A program made the position numbers and the translations under genes. Shown here one piece after another: positions 1-6,792 of a DNA stretch of 41,392 bases. Each line of letters begins with the position of its first letter. Positions within the stretch are counted from its first letter, which is position 1. Under the pieces are notes generated by a model. That model was not told the origin of the DNA and made no database searches. It saw nothing but the letters and a program-made list of their open reading frames with translations. The DNA is from an uncultured Clostridium sp. (GTDB lineage Bacteria; Bacillota; Clostridia; Lachnospirales; Lachnospiraceae), in NCBI GenBank assembly GCA_900547035.1, contig URFM01000032.1, positions 1-41,392 on the forward strand, given 5' to 3'.

Positions 1-72
1 CTCGCCTGCGTTTTTGGAAACAGCGGTTATTTTATAAAAATATTCCGGGAAAAGATGGGAGTTACCCCTTAG
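1..72 (+). CDS. AraC-family regulator, C-terminal end only
   Basis: Frame 1 is open from the first base to a TAG at 70-72. The 23 codons read like the last helix-turn-helix segment of an AraC/XylS regulator: an N-S-G-Y-F-I-K core, then F-R-E-K-M-G-V-T-P and the stop. In AraC proteins this segment is usually F-x-x-x-S-Y-F-x-K-x-F-K-x-x-x-G-x-T-P. The rest of the gene lies outside the window, so its effector and targets cannot be judged. It may or may not regulate the nim-like gene that follows on the same strand. Confidence 0.65.
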   Translation, partial: LACVFGNSGYFIKIFREKMGVTP

Positions 73-89
73 GAATAGCCAGGATTCCC

Positions 90-118
90 TTGTAGCCCGC
101 CTTCTTCTGTGGTAAAAT
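90..118 (+). promoter_or_regulatory. Promoter of the nim-like gene
   Basis: TTGTAG at 90-95 and TAAAAT at 113-118 are separated by exactly 17 bases, about 65 bases before the nim-like start codon. The match to sigma-A boxes is good but was found by eye. Confidence 0.5.
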
Positions 119-181
119 TTCCACAGAGCTGTTTCGGACGGCGTTTCGTCCAAATCAATGCAGCGGACAGGGGAAAATGCC

Positions 182-661
182 ATGAGCAAGATGCGCAGAA
201 AAGACCGGGAGATTGGAGATCCGGAGAAAATCAACGAGATGATCCGGGCCTGCCATTGCTGCCGGCTTGGCTTTCAGGACGGGGAGGACGTGTACATCGT
301 CCCTCTGAACTTCGGTTTTGAGGAGCGGGACGGAAAACGGATTTTTTATTTCCACGGTGCGCCTGAGGGAAGAAAAATCGACTTAATCCGCAGCAAAGGC
401 CGGGCCGGATTTGAGCTGGACAGAGGATTTGAGCTGAAGGCAGGGGAAACGGCGTGCCAGTACAGCGCCAGCTTTCAAAGCGTGGTGGGCTGGGGAAGAG
501 TCTCCATGATTGAGGAAGCAGAGGAACGGCGTCATGCTTTAAGACAGCTGATGAGCCATTATACCGGGAAGGAAAACTGGGAATTTCCGGAACCTATGAT
601 GGACCGGATGGGGATTTTTAAGCTGGAAGTGGAGGAAATTTGCTGTAAGGAGCATGAGTGA
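182..661 (+). CDS. Pyridoxamine 5'-phosphate oxidase-like (Nim-type) flavin protein
   Basis: A 159-residue protein of the split-barrel FMN-binding fold, closest in pattern to NimA/5-nitroimidazole reductase-like proteins. Visible landmarks are the early C-H-C-C-R-L-G-F segment, the V-Y-I-V-P-L-N-F-G-F strand, the F-H-G-A-P-E-G-R-K flavin-phosphate region (about residue 55) and the V-V-G-W-G-R-V strand. Family members reduce nitroimidazoles or bind FMN or related cofactors, but the substrate cannot be read from sequence. The ATG at 182 is chosen because AGGGG lies about 9 bases upstream; an in-frame ATG at 158 has no ribosome site. The gene is monocistronic, with a terminator just after it. 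Confidence 0.82.
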   Translation: MSKMRRKDREIGDPEKINEMIRACHCCRLGFQDGEDVYIVPLNFGFEERDGKRIFYFHGAPEGRKIDLIRSKGRAGFELDRGFELKAGETACQYSASFQSVVGWGRVSMIEEAEERRHALRQLMSHYTGKENWEFPEPMMDRMGIFKLEVEEICCKEHE

Positions 662-700
662 GCGGGTGCGGCGAAGTGAACGGCTGCAGCACAAGGAGTA

Positions 701-745
701 AAAGCCGGGGTGGCCTGAGGATTTCTCAGAGGCCTCGGCTTTGTT
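701..745 (+). terminator. Rho-independent terminator after the nim-like gene
   Basis: An AAAGCC...GGCCTGAG arm pairs with CTCAGAGGCC...GGCTTT around a five-base loop, giving a long GC-rich hairpin that ends in a short T tract. It begins about 40 bases after the stop codon. Confidence 0.65.
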
Positions 746-762
746 ATGAGCGATATATGCAA

Positions 763-790
763 AGAAAAAAGCAGGAATCTATTCCTGCTT
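763..790 (-). terminator. Terminator of the tRNA-Glu gene
   Basis: On the minus strand, AGCAGGAAT and ATTCCTGCT form a near-perfect hairpin followed by TTTTTTC. It begins about 12 bases after the tRNA 3' end, as expected for a single-tRNA transcript. Confidence 0.75.
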
Positions 791-801
791 CTCGTCTCCT
801 A

Positions 802-873
802 TGACCTGACCGGGAATCGAACCCGGGTTTACGCCGTGAGAGGGCGTCGTCTTAGCCGCTTGACCATCAGGCC
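802..873 (-). tRNA. tRNA-Glu (anticodon CTC)
   Basis: A 72-base cloverleaf on the minus strand. The acceptor stem GGCCTGA/TCAGGTC has one G-T pair and an A discriminator. The D arm contains TGGTCAAGCGGCTAAGAC. The anticodon stem encloses the loop CTCTCAC, so the anticodon is CTC, decoding GAG. The T arm is CCGGG-TTCGATT-CCCGG. The 3' CCA is not encoded and must be added enzymatically. The gene stands alone with its own promoter and terminator, and GAG is the heavily used glutamate codon in the neighbouring backbone genes. Confidence 0.95.
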
Positions 874-907
874 ATATGGAGCTGTACATTTCGCTGACAG
901 CTCGTTT

Positions 908-936
908 ATAATAGCATAGGTTTGCGGGTTTGTCCA
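908..936 (-). promoter_or_regulatory. Promoter of tRNA-Glu
   Basis: On the minus strand, TGGACA (plus 931-936) and TATTAT (plus 908-913) are spaced 17 bases apart, about 35 bases before the tRNA 5' end. Confidence 0.6.
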
Positions 937-974
937 GCACTTTTTTTAAAAAGTTGATATAATTTTAAAATAAG

Positions 975-1005
975 CCTTTCCCGAATTCCGGGGAAGGGGT
1001 ATAGT
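975..1005 (+). promoter_or_regulatory. Candidate glpK promoter with a dyad over the -35 region
   Basis: TATAGT at 1000-1005 is a plausible -10 box, but the -35 position (TTTCCC) is poor. A dyad, CCTTTCCCG at 975-983 facing CGGGGAAGG, overlaps the -35 area with one mismatched pair. A weak -35 plus a dyad suggests control by a regulator. Which one is unknown, and this is inference. Confidence 0.3.
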
Positions 1006-1040
1006 AGTAGACAGAGAAACCAGGAGAGGAGAGGGGACAT

Positions 1041-2555
1041 ATGCCAGGATATGTGATGGCGCTGGATGCAGGGACTACCAGCAACCGCTGTATTTTGTTT
1101 GATGAAAAGGGGAGGATTGTCAGCAGCGCTCAGAAGGAATTTACCCAGTATTTTCCCAAGCCGGGATGGGTGGAGCATGACGCCAATGAGATTTGGTCTA
1201 CTCAGCTTGGAGTGGCGGTGGAGGCCATGTCGAAAATCGGGGCGAAGGCGGAGGATATCAAGGCCATTGGAATCGCAAACCAGAGGGAAACCACCATTGT
1301 CTGGGACAAGAATACGGGGGAGCCTGTTTGCCCGGCCATTGTGTGGCAGTGCAGGAGGACCGCCCGGTACTGCGACCAGCTGAAGGAGCAGGGGCTGGTG
1401 GAGGCCATCCGCCAGAGGACGGGGCTTGTGATTGACGCCTATTTTTCCGGCACCAAACTGAAATGGATTCTGGACCATGTGGAGGGGGCCAGGGAGCGTG
1501 CCGAACGGGGGGAGCTTCTGTTCGGCACGGTGGACACCTGGCTGATTTGGAAGCTGACCGGGGGAAAGGTCCATGTCACTGACTATTCCAACGCCTCCCG
1601 CACCATGCTGTTTAACATCAATACCCTCCGGTGGGATGAGGAGATTTTGAAAATCCTGGATATCCCGGTGAGCATGCTTCCGGAGGCCAGACCTTCCAGC
1701 TGCCAGCTGGGAATGACGGACCCTAGATTTTTCGGGGGAGCGATTCCCATCGGAGGGGCGGCGGGGGACCAGCAGGCGGCTCTCTTCGGCCAGACCTGCT
1801 TTGCGCCCGGTGAGGCGAAAAATACCTACGGCACCGGCTGTTTCCTGCTGATGAATACGGGGGAGAAGCCCGTATTTTCCGGAAGCGGGCTGGTGACTAC
1901 CATCGCCTGGGGAATCGGGGGCAAGGTTTACTATGCCCTGGAAGGCTCTATCTTTGTGGCGGGGGCCGCCATCCAGTGGCTTCGGGATGAGCTGGGGCTG
2001 ATTTCGTCGGCGCCGGAGACGGAGCAGATGGCCATGAAGGTAAAGGATACCAACGGCTGCTACGTGGTCCCGGCCTTTACCGGACTGGGAGCGCCCTACT
2101 GGGACCAGTACGCCAGAGGGGCGATTGTGGGTCTTACCAGAGGGGTGAACCGGTATCATCTGGTGCGGGCCACTCTGGACTCCCTGTGCTACCAGGTTCA
2201 GGACGTGCTGGCTGCCATGGAGCAGGATTCCGGCATAGGGCTCACTTCCTTGAAGGCCGACGGCGGAGCCAGCGCCAACAACTATATCCTGCAGACCCAG
2301 GCGGATTTAATCGGAGTCCCGGTCAACCGGCCCAGATGTGTGGAGACCACGGCGATGGGGGCCGCTTACCTGGCAGGATTGGCCACAGGGTACTGGAATA
2401 GCCCGGAACAGGTGAAGGCCAATTGGGCCATCGATAGAACCTTTGAACCGTCCATCAGTAAAGAGCAGCGGGAAGAGATGCGGGCCGGGTGGAAGCGGGC
2501 GGTCAGGCGCTCCTTTGGATGGGAGAAGGAAGAACAACAGGAAGAAATCCGATAA
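1041..2555 (+). CDS. glpK: Glycerol kinase
   Basis: A 504-residue FGGY-family kinase that phosphorylates glycerol to sn-glycerol 3-phosphate with ATP. Recognisable segments in order: D-A-G-T-T-S-N-R phosphate motif (residues 9-16), [42 protein letters not shown] and D-G-G-A-S-A-N near the C-terminus. Length is normal and GGAGAGGGG precedes the ATG. In Gram-positive GlpK a histidine in the activation loop is phosphorylated by HPr; here that place reads D-P-R-F-F-G-G (about residue 228), with arginine where the histidine is expected. It is the first gene of a run with dhaK, dhaL and dhaM, joining glycerol and dihydroxyacetone use. No glpF or glpO is seen nearby. Confidence 0.95.
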   Translation: MPGYVMALDAGTTSNRCILFDEKGRIVSSAQKEFTQYFPKPGWVEHDANEIWSTQLGVAVEAMSKIGAKAEDIKAIGIANQRETTIVWDKNTGEPVCPAIVWQCRRTARYCDQLKEQGLVEAIRQRTGLVIDAYFSGTKLKWILDHVEGARERAERGELLFGTVDTWLIWKLTGGKVHVTDYSNASRTMLFNINTLRWDEEILKILDIPVSMLPEARPSSCQLGMTDPRFFGGAIPIGGAAGDQQAALFGQTCFAPGEAKNTYGTGCFLLMNTGEKPVFSGSGLVTTIAWGIGGKVYYALEGSIFVAGAAIQWLRDELGLISSAPETEQMAMKVKDTNGCYVVPAFTGLGAPYWDQYARGAIVGLTRGVNRYHLVRATLDSLCYQVQDVLAAMEQDSGIGLTSLKADGGASANNYILQTQADLIGVPVNRPRCVETTAMGAAYLAGLATGYWNSPEQVKANWAIDRTFEPSISKEQREEMRAGWKRAVRRSFGWEKEEQQEEIR

Positions 2556-2572
2556 AATGAAAGGGGAAAACC

Positions 2573-3559
2573 ATGAAAAAATTTATCAATGATGTGGAAC
2601 AGGTGGAGAATGAGATGATTCAGGGGATGGTGAAAGCCTACCCGCAGTATTTAAAACAGTTGGAGGGCCACAACGTGGTGGTCCGGGCAAAGAAGAAGGA
2701 GGGGAAAGTGGCCTTAATCAGCGGAGGCGGCAGCGGACATGAGCCGGCCCACGGCGGATATGTGGGCGAGGGGATGCTGGACTGCGCCGTGGCGGGAGCT
2801 GTTTTCACCTCTCCCACTCCGGACGCCATCTATGAGGGAATCAAGGCCGTAGACAGCGGCGCCGGAGTCCTGATGATTGTGAAAAACTACACCGGCGACG
2901 TGATGAATTTTGAGATGGCGGCAGAGATGGCCCAGATGGAAGGCATCGAGGTCAAGCAGGTGGTGGTGTGCGACGATGTGGCCGTTAAGGACAGCCTTTA
3001 CACCATTGGCCGGCGGGGCGTAGCGGGGACGGTATTTGTCCACAAAATCGCCGGCGCTCTGGCGGAGCGGGGCGCTTCCCTGGAGGAAGTCCGGACGGAG
3101 GCCCAGAAGGTAATCGACAATGTCCGGACCATGGGCGCGGCAATCCGTCCCTGCACGGTGCCCGCGGCGGGAAAGCCTGGATTTGAGCTGGGCGAGGACG
3201 AAATGGAAATCGGAATCGGGATTCACGGAGAGCCAGGGACCCACAGAGAAATCCTGAAACCGGCCAACGCCATTGTGGATGAGCTGCTGGAACAGATTCT
3301 GGGGGACCTGGATTATGAGGGCAAAGAAGTGGCGGTGATGGTCAACGGTTCGGGAGCCACTCCTCTGATGGAGCTGTTTATCCTGAACAACCACATTGCC
3401 GATGTGCTGGCTCAGAAGGGCATCCGGGTTTACCGGACCTTTGTAGGGGAGTATATGACCTCTCTGGAAATGGAGGGATTTTCCATTTCCCTGCTGCGCC
3501 TGGATGAGGAGCTGAAGGAACTTCTGGACGCCCCCGCCGATACCCCGGCATGGAAATAG
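2573..3559 (+). CDS. dhaK: Dihydroxyacetone kinase, subunit DhaK
   Basis: A 328-residue dihydroxyacetone-binding subunit of the PTS-dependent kinase. It shows I-S-G-G-G-S-G-H-E-P near residue 50 and the I-G-I-H-G-E-P-G loop near residue 217, whose histidine holds the substrate as a hemiaminal in characterised DhaK. Length matches single-domain DhaK, not the fused ATP-dependent enzyme. It begins 17 bases after glpK with AAAGGGGAAAACC before the ATG, so it is co-transcribed. It works with DhaL (ADP carrier) and DhaM (phosphate relay) to give dihydroxyacetone phosphate. Confidence 0.94.
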   Translation: MKKFINDVEQVENEMIQGMVKAYPQYLKQLEGHNVVVRAKKKEGKVALISGGGSGHEPAHGGYVGEGMLDCAVAGAVFTSPTPDAIYEGIKAVDSGAGVLMIVKNYTGDVMNFEMAAEMAQMEGIEVKQVVVCDDVAVKDSLYTIGRRGVAGTVFVHKIAGALAERGASLEEVRTEAQKVIDNVRTMGAAIRPCTVPAAGKPGFELGEDEMEIGIGIHGEPGTHREILKPANAIVDELLEQILGDLDYEGKEVAVMVNGSGATPLMELFILNNHIADVLAQKGIRVYRTFVGEYMTSLEMEGFSISLLRLDEELKELLDAPADTPAWK

Positions 3560-3613
3560 GACTGGCAGAAGGACAAACATGAATCGGAAATGAAAGGACA
3601 GGAGGAAGGAAAC

Positions 3614-4240
3614 ATGGCGGACAGTGAAAAGATTCTGGAGATAATCAGGCAGATGGCCCAGGTCATCGAGGAGCATAAGGATGAGCTGACTCAGCTGGAC
3701 CAGCCCATTGGGGACAGCGACCATGGCATCAACATGGCCAGAGGCTTTCAGGCGGTGGAGCAGAAGCTTCCCGGCCTGGAAGGAAAGGACATCGGGACCA
3801 TTTTAAAGACCGTGGGGATGACCCTGGTGTCTACGGTAGGAGGAGCATCCGGGCCATTGTACGGAACGGCCTTTATGAAAGCCGGGATGGAGGCAGCCGG
3901 GAAGACGCAGCTGGATTTGGACGGCTTCCTGAAGCTGATGGACGCCGCCGCGGCGGGGGTTTCCCAGCGGGGAAAGGCGGTGGAAGGTGAGGCCACTATG
4001 CTGGATGCCATGATTCCGTCCATCAATGCCATGAAGGAGGCGAAGGCGGCCGGAACGGAAACCGCCGGGGTCCTTCAGGCAGGCGCAAAGGCCGCCTGGA
4101 CGGGGGCGGAGCATACCAAGGACTTGGTGGCCACCAAGGGACGGGCCAGCTATGTGGGAGAGCGGGGGCTGGGGCACCAGGACCCGGGGGCGACTTCCTA
4201 CTGCTATCTGCTGGAAACCATCGCCAAGGCGTATTCGTAG
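3614..4240 (+). CDS. dhaL: Dihydroxyacetone kinase, subunit DhaL
   Basis: A 208-residue nucleotide-binding subunit. The Mg-ADP aspartates are in P-I-G-D-S-D-H-G-I-N, followed by G-G-A-S-G-P-L-Y-G, E-G-E-A-T-M-L-D and the C-terminal G-H-Q-D-P-G-A-T-S. In the PTS-type enzyme ADP stays bound and is rephosphorylated by DhaM rather than exchanged. The ATG at 3614 is preferred because AGGAGGAAGG lies just upstream; an in-frame ATG at 3590 would place the ribosome site inside the coding region. It is third in the glpK-dhaKLM run. Confidence 0.93.
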   Translation: MADSEKILEIIRQMAQVIEEHKDELTQLDQPIGDSDHGINMARGFQAVEQKLPGLEGKDIGTILKTVGMTLVSTVGGASGPLYGTAFMKAGMEAAGKTQLDLDGFLKLMDAAAAGVSQRGKAVEGEATMLDAMIPSINAMKEAKAAGTETAGVLQAGAKAAWTGAEHTKDLVATKGRASYVGERGLGHQDPGATSYCYLLETIAKAYS

Positions 4241-4252
4241 GAGGATGAAGAT

Positions 4253-4633
4253 ATGGTTGGAATCGTGATTGTATCCCACAGCCAGAAGCTGGCGGAAAGC
4301 GTGGTGGAGCTGGCGGCCCTCATGGCTCCAAACGCCCCTATGGCTGCGGCAGGCGGCCTGGAGGACGGCGGATTTGGGACCAGCTTTGAGAAGATTGAGA
4401 CGGCCATCCGCTCCGTCTATTCCCAGGACGGTGTCGTCATCCTGATGGATTTGGGAAGCGCCGTCATGACGACGGAGATGGTGGTGGAGCTGTTTGAGGG
4501 GGAAAAGGTAGCCATGGCGGATGCGCCCCTGGTAGAGGGGGCGGTGGTGGCGGCCATCGACTCCGTGGGAAATGTAAGCTTTGAGGAAATTATGGAGCAT
4601 CTGAAAAAGGTGGGGGAGACGAAGAAATTTTAA
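4253..4633 (+). CDS. dhaM: PTS-dependent dihydroxyacetone kinase phosphotransferase DhaM
   Basis: A 126-residue EIIA-mannose-type protein. The phosphorylatable histidine is His9 in I-V-I-V-S-H-S-Q-K-L-A. The segment V-I-L-M-D-L-G-S-A is typical of DhaM. It takes phosphate from HPr and passes it to ADP held by DhaL. Only the EIIA-like domain is present, as in Gram-positive DhaM and unlike the three-domain E. coli protein, so it relies on general EI and HPr encoded elsewhere. It starts 12 bases after dhaL with GGAGGATGAAGAT upstream. Confidence 0.93.
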   Translation: MVGIVIVSHSQKLAESVVELAALMAPNAPMAAAGGLEDGGFGTSFEKIETAIRSVYSQDGVVILMDLGSAVMTTEMVVELFEGEKVAMADAPLVEGAVVAAIDSVGNVSFEEIMEHLKKVGETKKF

Positions 4634-4642
4634 ACCGGATAT

Positions 4643-4672
4643 GAGGGAAAAGTGCTCATTTGCCCTTTTTTA
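4643..4672 (+). terminator. Possible weak terminator after dhaM
   Basis: AGGG-A-AAA can pair with TTT-G-CCCT around a short loop, followed by TTTTT. The stem has an internal mismatch, so this is only a modest candidate. It does separate dhaM from the DUF3100 module. Confidence 0.35.
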
Positions 4673-4763
4673 CGGATTATTTTTGGACAAAATATCTAAT
4701 ACAAGGAGAATTGTATCAGATGATTGAGTGAAAATGACGATTGGCTGGGGAGGAGGGGCTCTT

Positions 4764-4834
4764 ATGAGCAGAAAGAAGGAGAACTATGCCTATGGCTCTC
4801 TGAAGGAGAGGCTGGTGATTATTACGGTGCGGCA
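4764..4834 (+). pseudogene. Separated 5' end of the DUF3100 gene
   Basis: An ATG at 4764 follows a very strong ribosome site (GGAGGAGGGG). The frame codes for about 23 residues beginning M-S-R-K-K-E-N-Y before it enters a 239-bp palindrome at 4835. Beyond that it reads into a stop at 4917-4919. Joining base 4834 directly to 5074 gives a CAA codon and then continues in the exact frame of the downstream DUF3100 protein. I infer that this is the original start of that gene, cut off by the palindromic element. The dhaM-to-4764 spacer also holds a small dyad, ATACAA-N6-TTGTAT at 4699-4716, that could be a GntR-type operator (weak). Confidence 0.55.
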
Positions 4835-5073
4835 GAGCCGCCTGTCCAGTAAAGTAAGAGCCATAGTTCCGGTGCCACAGAGCCACTTTGATTTTGCTTG
4901 CTCACTCTGGACTTACTGAGGCACTGCTTGTCAAGGCCGGAGCCGCCATAGCGGGGCGTTAGCCGCCTTTACAAGTAGTGTCTCGGTAAGTAATCTATCA
5001 AGAGCAAAATCCCAAATTTTGACTGGCTCCCAATTCCCGGAATGGTGGCTCTCAAAATCCGGACAGGCGGCTC
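4835..5073 (+). repeat. 239-bp imperfect palindrome interrupting the DUF3100 gene
   Basis: GAGCCGCCTGTCC at 4835-4847 is perfectly reverse-complementary to 5061-5073. Going inward, AGAGCC...TTCCGG (4857-4872) pairs with 5037-5052, and a 21-base block at 4911-4931 pairs with 4971-4991 with only three non-Watson-Crick positions, all G-U on the plus strand. The centre holds a GC-rich loop region. No target duplication and no coding sequence are evident. It could be a MITE-like insertion or a structured RNA element. The plus-strand G-U bias favours an RNA that is folded in the sense transcript. No second copy was noticed in the window. Confidence 0.7.
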
Positions 5074-5905
5074 AAAGCCCTCCAGAATAATCAGGCTGGC
5101 CCAGGAGTGGAGAATCTACGCCCTGGCCTTTGTGTTCGTGGTGATTGCGGACAGCATTGGGCAAATCAAAATCCCGGTGGGAAAAGGGACGTTTATTCTG
5201 TTTCCCATTTTCTACGCCATTATCCTGGGGGTGTGCAGCGGGCCCCAGGTTTTAAAGCTGGTGGACAATCGCCATGTAAAGGCGGCCTCCAAGCTGGTGG
5301 TAGTGGGCATCGCGCCCTTTATCGCCAAGATGGGCATCACGGCCGGCTCCAACATTGATACGATTTTAAATGCCGGGCCGGCCCTTCTGGTCCACGGATT
5401 CGGAAATCTGCTGGGGCCGGTCCTGGCGCTCCCGGTGGCTATCCTTCTGGGGATGAAGCGGGAGGCGGTGGGAGCCTGCCACTCCATCAACCGGGAGTAC
5501 CATATGGCCCTGATTAACAACATTTACGGTCCGGATTCGGCGGAGGCTAGGGGAAGCCTTTCCATCTACATAGTAGGCGGCATGGTGGGGACCATTTATT
5601 TCGGCCTGATGGCCTCTTTTGTGGGAATGACGGGACTGTTCCATCCCCAGGCTCTGGGCCTGGCTTCCGGCGTTGGAGCGGGAATCATGATGGCCAGCGC
5701 CAGTGCCAGCCTGTGCGCCGTTTACCCGGATATGGCCCAGACCATTTCTACGATGGCCAGCGTCAGAGAGACGGTGGCGGGCATCACCGGGATTTATATT
5801 ACCATGTTTCTTGCGATTCCTCTGTGCGATAAGCTGTATCGGCTGCCGGAGCCCAGGCTGGGGAAATTTGCCCTGAAATCCGGGAAAGGAGGCGGGGAAT
5901 CATGA
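5042..5905 (+). CDS. DUF3100-family integral membrane protein (5' end altered by insertion)
   Basis: A 287-residue hydrophobic protein with about seven or eight membrane segments, recognised as DUF3100-like from the W-R-I-Y-A-L-A-F start of the first helix and the G-K-G-T-F-I-L-F-P-I-F-Y-A segment. The function of the family is not established; a transporter role is a guess. The first ATG in frame (5042) lies inside the right arm of the palindrome and has no ribosome site, so the first eleven codons are element-derived. The natural start was probably the ATG at 4764. Whether the protein is still made is uncertain. The stop overlaps the next start (ATGA). Confidence 0.65.
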   Translation: MVALKIRTGGSKPSRIIRLAQEWRIYALAFVFVVIADSIGQIKIPVGKGTFILFPIFYAIILGVCSGPQVLKLVDNRHVKAASKLVVVGIAPFIAKMGITAGSNIDTILNAGPALLVHGFGNLLGPVLALPVAILLGMKREAVGACHSINREYHMALINNIYGPDSAEARGSLSIYIVGGMVGTIYFGLMASFVGMTGLFHPQALGLASGVGAGIMMASASASLCAVYPDMAQTISTMASVRETVAGITGIYITMFLAIPLCDKLYRLPEPRLGKFALKSGKGGGES

Positions 5906-6348
5906 GATACATCGAATGGCTCGTACTCTTTATCATTGGCGCCTGCGGCACGGGGCTTGCGAATTTCATCGGCTACGGGGTGGGATTTATGGACTCCCTT
6001 CCCGGCCTGGTGGTGCTGATTGTGATTTCCATGGCGGCGGTATTTCTCACAAAGGTGATTCCTTTCAAACTTCCCATTGTGGCATACTGCTCCATCCTGG
6101 GACTGCTCAGCGCCTGTCCCCTGTCGCCGGTCCGGGATTTCGTCATACAGGCCGCAGCCAATATCAACTTTACCGCCCCCTTTACCATGGTAGGCGCCTT
6201 CGCCGGCCTGGCCATCGGGGACCAGCTCCGGACTTTTGTGAAGCAGGGATGGAAAATCCTGATTGTGGGAATTTTTGTGATGACCGGAACCTTTCTGGGG
6301 TCCTGCATCTGGTCGCAGATTACATTGACGGTGACCGGGGCGATTTAA
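5902..6348 (+). CDS. Small membrane protein partner of the DUF3100 protein
   Basis: A 148-residue protein with four or five hydrophobic segments, a conserved-looking P-F-K-L-P-I-V-A-Y-C loop and G-A-F-A-G-L-A-I-G-D-Q-L near the C-terminus. The ATG overlaps the upstream stop by four bases (ATGA), with GGAGGCGGGG upstream, so translation is coupled to the DUF3100 gene. The two probably form one membrane complex. I cannot name a substrate. Confidence 0.75.
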   Translation: MRYIEWLVLFIIGACGTGLANFIGYGVGFMDSLPGLVVLIVISMAAVFLTKVIPFKLPIVAYCSILGLLSACPLSPVRDFVIQAAANINFTAPFTMVGAFAGLAIGDQLRTFVKQGWKILIVGIFVMTGTFLGSCIWSQITLTVTGAI

Positions 6349-6372
6349 AGAGGGGGGAGAGTATCCGCAGCG

Positions 6373-6414
6373 AAAAAGGGCCAGGGGCTAAGGCACCGTT
6401 TCTGGCCTTTTTGT
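6373..6414 (+). terminator. Terminator after the DUF3100 module
   Basis: AAAAAGGGCCAG pairs with CTGGCCTTTTT around a loop of about 18 bases, 25 bases after the stop codon of the second membrane gene. The A/T flanks allow function in both directions. Confidence 0.7.
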
Positions 6415-6471
6415 ATGACTGACGAAATGCGTAAGAGAAGCGTTGGGATGTAATCCTGAGGGCTTTTGTAA

Positions 6472-6500
6472 TTGCGGGATAACCGCGCTCATGATATAAT
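6472..6500 (+). promoter_or_regulatory. Promoter of the type I toxin mRNA
   Basis: TTGCGG (6472-6477), 17 bases, then TATAAT (6495-6500) preceded by TG at 6492-6493, making an extended -10. Transcription would start near 6507. The leader can form hairpins in which CCCCT (about 6513-6518) pairs with the AGGGGG of the ribosome site. Confidence 0.7.
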
Positions 6501-6541
6501 ACCTATGTTACCGCCCCTATACCTGGTAAGGAAAGGGGGTG

Positions 6542-6570
6542 CCTATAGTTGGAAATTCTTTTATCTCTTA
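6542..6570 (+). repeat. Direct repeat copy A over the toxin start
   Basis: CCTATAG (6542-6548) and TTATCTCTTA (6561-6570) lie across the toxin start codon. The same two blocks recur at 6727-6753 inside the antisense RNA. In the pAD1 par locus, paired repeats like these let the antitoxin RNA bind the toxin mRNA at its ribosome site. Confidence 0.65.
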
Positions 6571-6635
6571 TTATTGCCGTTACGGCAGGTGTGATTAGCC
6601 ATCTCATCTGTAAATGGCTGGACGGTGATAAGTAA
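6549..6635 (+). CDS. 28-residue membrane peptide, Fst-like type I toxin
   Basis: A TTG start at 6549 preceded by GGAAAGGGGG codes for a 28-residue peptide: a single hydrophobic helix (L-L-S-L-I-I-A-V-T-A-G-V-I) followed by C-K-W-L-D-G-D-K. The layout of hydrophobic helix, W-L-D and charged tail resembles Fst/Ldr-class toxins that insert into the host membrane. It is flanked by an extended -10 promoter, a leader hairpin that can hide the ribosome site, a strong shared terminator and a convergent small RNA promoter, all hallmarks of a par-type locus. An in-frame TAG just upstream fixes TTG as the first possible start. Toxicity is inferred, not shown. Confidence 0.65.
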   Translation: MEILLSLIIAVTAGVISHLICKWLDGDK

Positions 6636-6686
6636 ACGGTAATCAGCCTATGGTCCTAAACCCTGCCATGTAAAAATTGGGTACAG

Positions 6687-6718
6687 AAAACCCCGGTGCA
6701 TGCAACGCCGGGGTTTTT
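6687..6718 (+). terminator. Shared bidirectional terminator of the type I locus
   Basis: AAAACCCCGG and CCGGGGTTTTT form a strong hairpin around an 11-base loop containing TGCATGCA. It has T runs on both strands, so it can end both the toxin mRNA (plus) and the antisense RNA (minus) and gives the two RNAs a complementary stem-loop. Confidence 0.8.
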
Positions 6719-6726
6719 GCTTGTTA

Positions 6727-6753
6727 CCTATAGTGGATAACTCTTATCTCTTA
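6727..6753 (+). repeat. Direct repeat copy B inside the antisense RNA
   Basis: Second copy of CCTATAG(T) and TTATCTCTTA, with a slightly shorter spacer than copy A. It lies just inside the predicted antisense transcript. Confidence 0.65.
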
Positions 6754-6763
6754 GCCTACAAGC

Positions 6764-6792
6764 ATTATAGCATATGCAGAATACAAATGCAA
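6764..6792 (-). promoter_or_regulatory. Promoter of the antisense RNA
   Basis: On the minus strand, TTGCAT (plus 6787-6792), 17 bases, then TATAAT (plus 6764-6769) with a TG extension. This is the best sigma-A promoter in the window, as expected for an unstable antitoxin RNA that must be made constantly. The -35 box lies inside the 20-bp direct repeat that bounds the defence island. Confidence 0.75.

Larger units (their letters stand above)
6687..6757 (-). ncRNA. Predicted antisense antitoxin RNA of about 70 nt
   Basis: A strong minus-strand promoter would start an RNA near 6757 that runs to the shared terminator at 6687. It contains the complement of repeat copy B (CCTATAG... at 6727-6733, TTATCTCTTA at 6744-6753). 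It can therefore pair with the toxin mRNA at the repeats over the start codon and at the terminator loop. Size and layout match RNA II of the Fst/par system. Ends are predicted only. Confidence 0.6.

Noticed and set aside
906..2159. Long minus-strand open frame of 417 codons opposite glpK
   Set aside because: It is the antisense shadow of a clear glycerol kinase gene, has proline/histidine/arginine-rich low-complexity sequence, and has no ribosome site.
4728..4919. A 63-codon frame starting before the palindrome
   Set aside because: Its true start is ATG 4764 and it stops inside the palindrome. It is the cut-off 5' end of the DUF3100 gene, not a separate protein.
4835..5073. Group I or group II self-splicing intron
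   Set aside because: The element is only 239 bases with perfect terminal inverted repeats. It lacks a GUGYG start, a domain V-like hairpin or other recognised intron cores, so a MITE-like or other RNA element is more likely.
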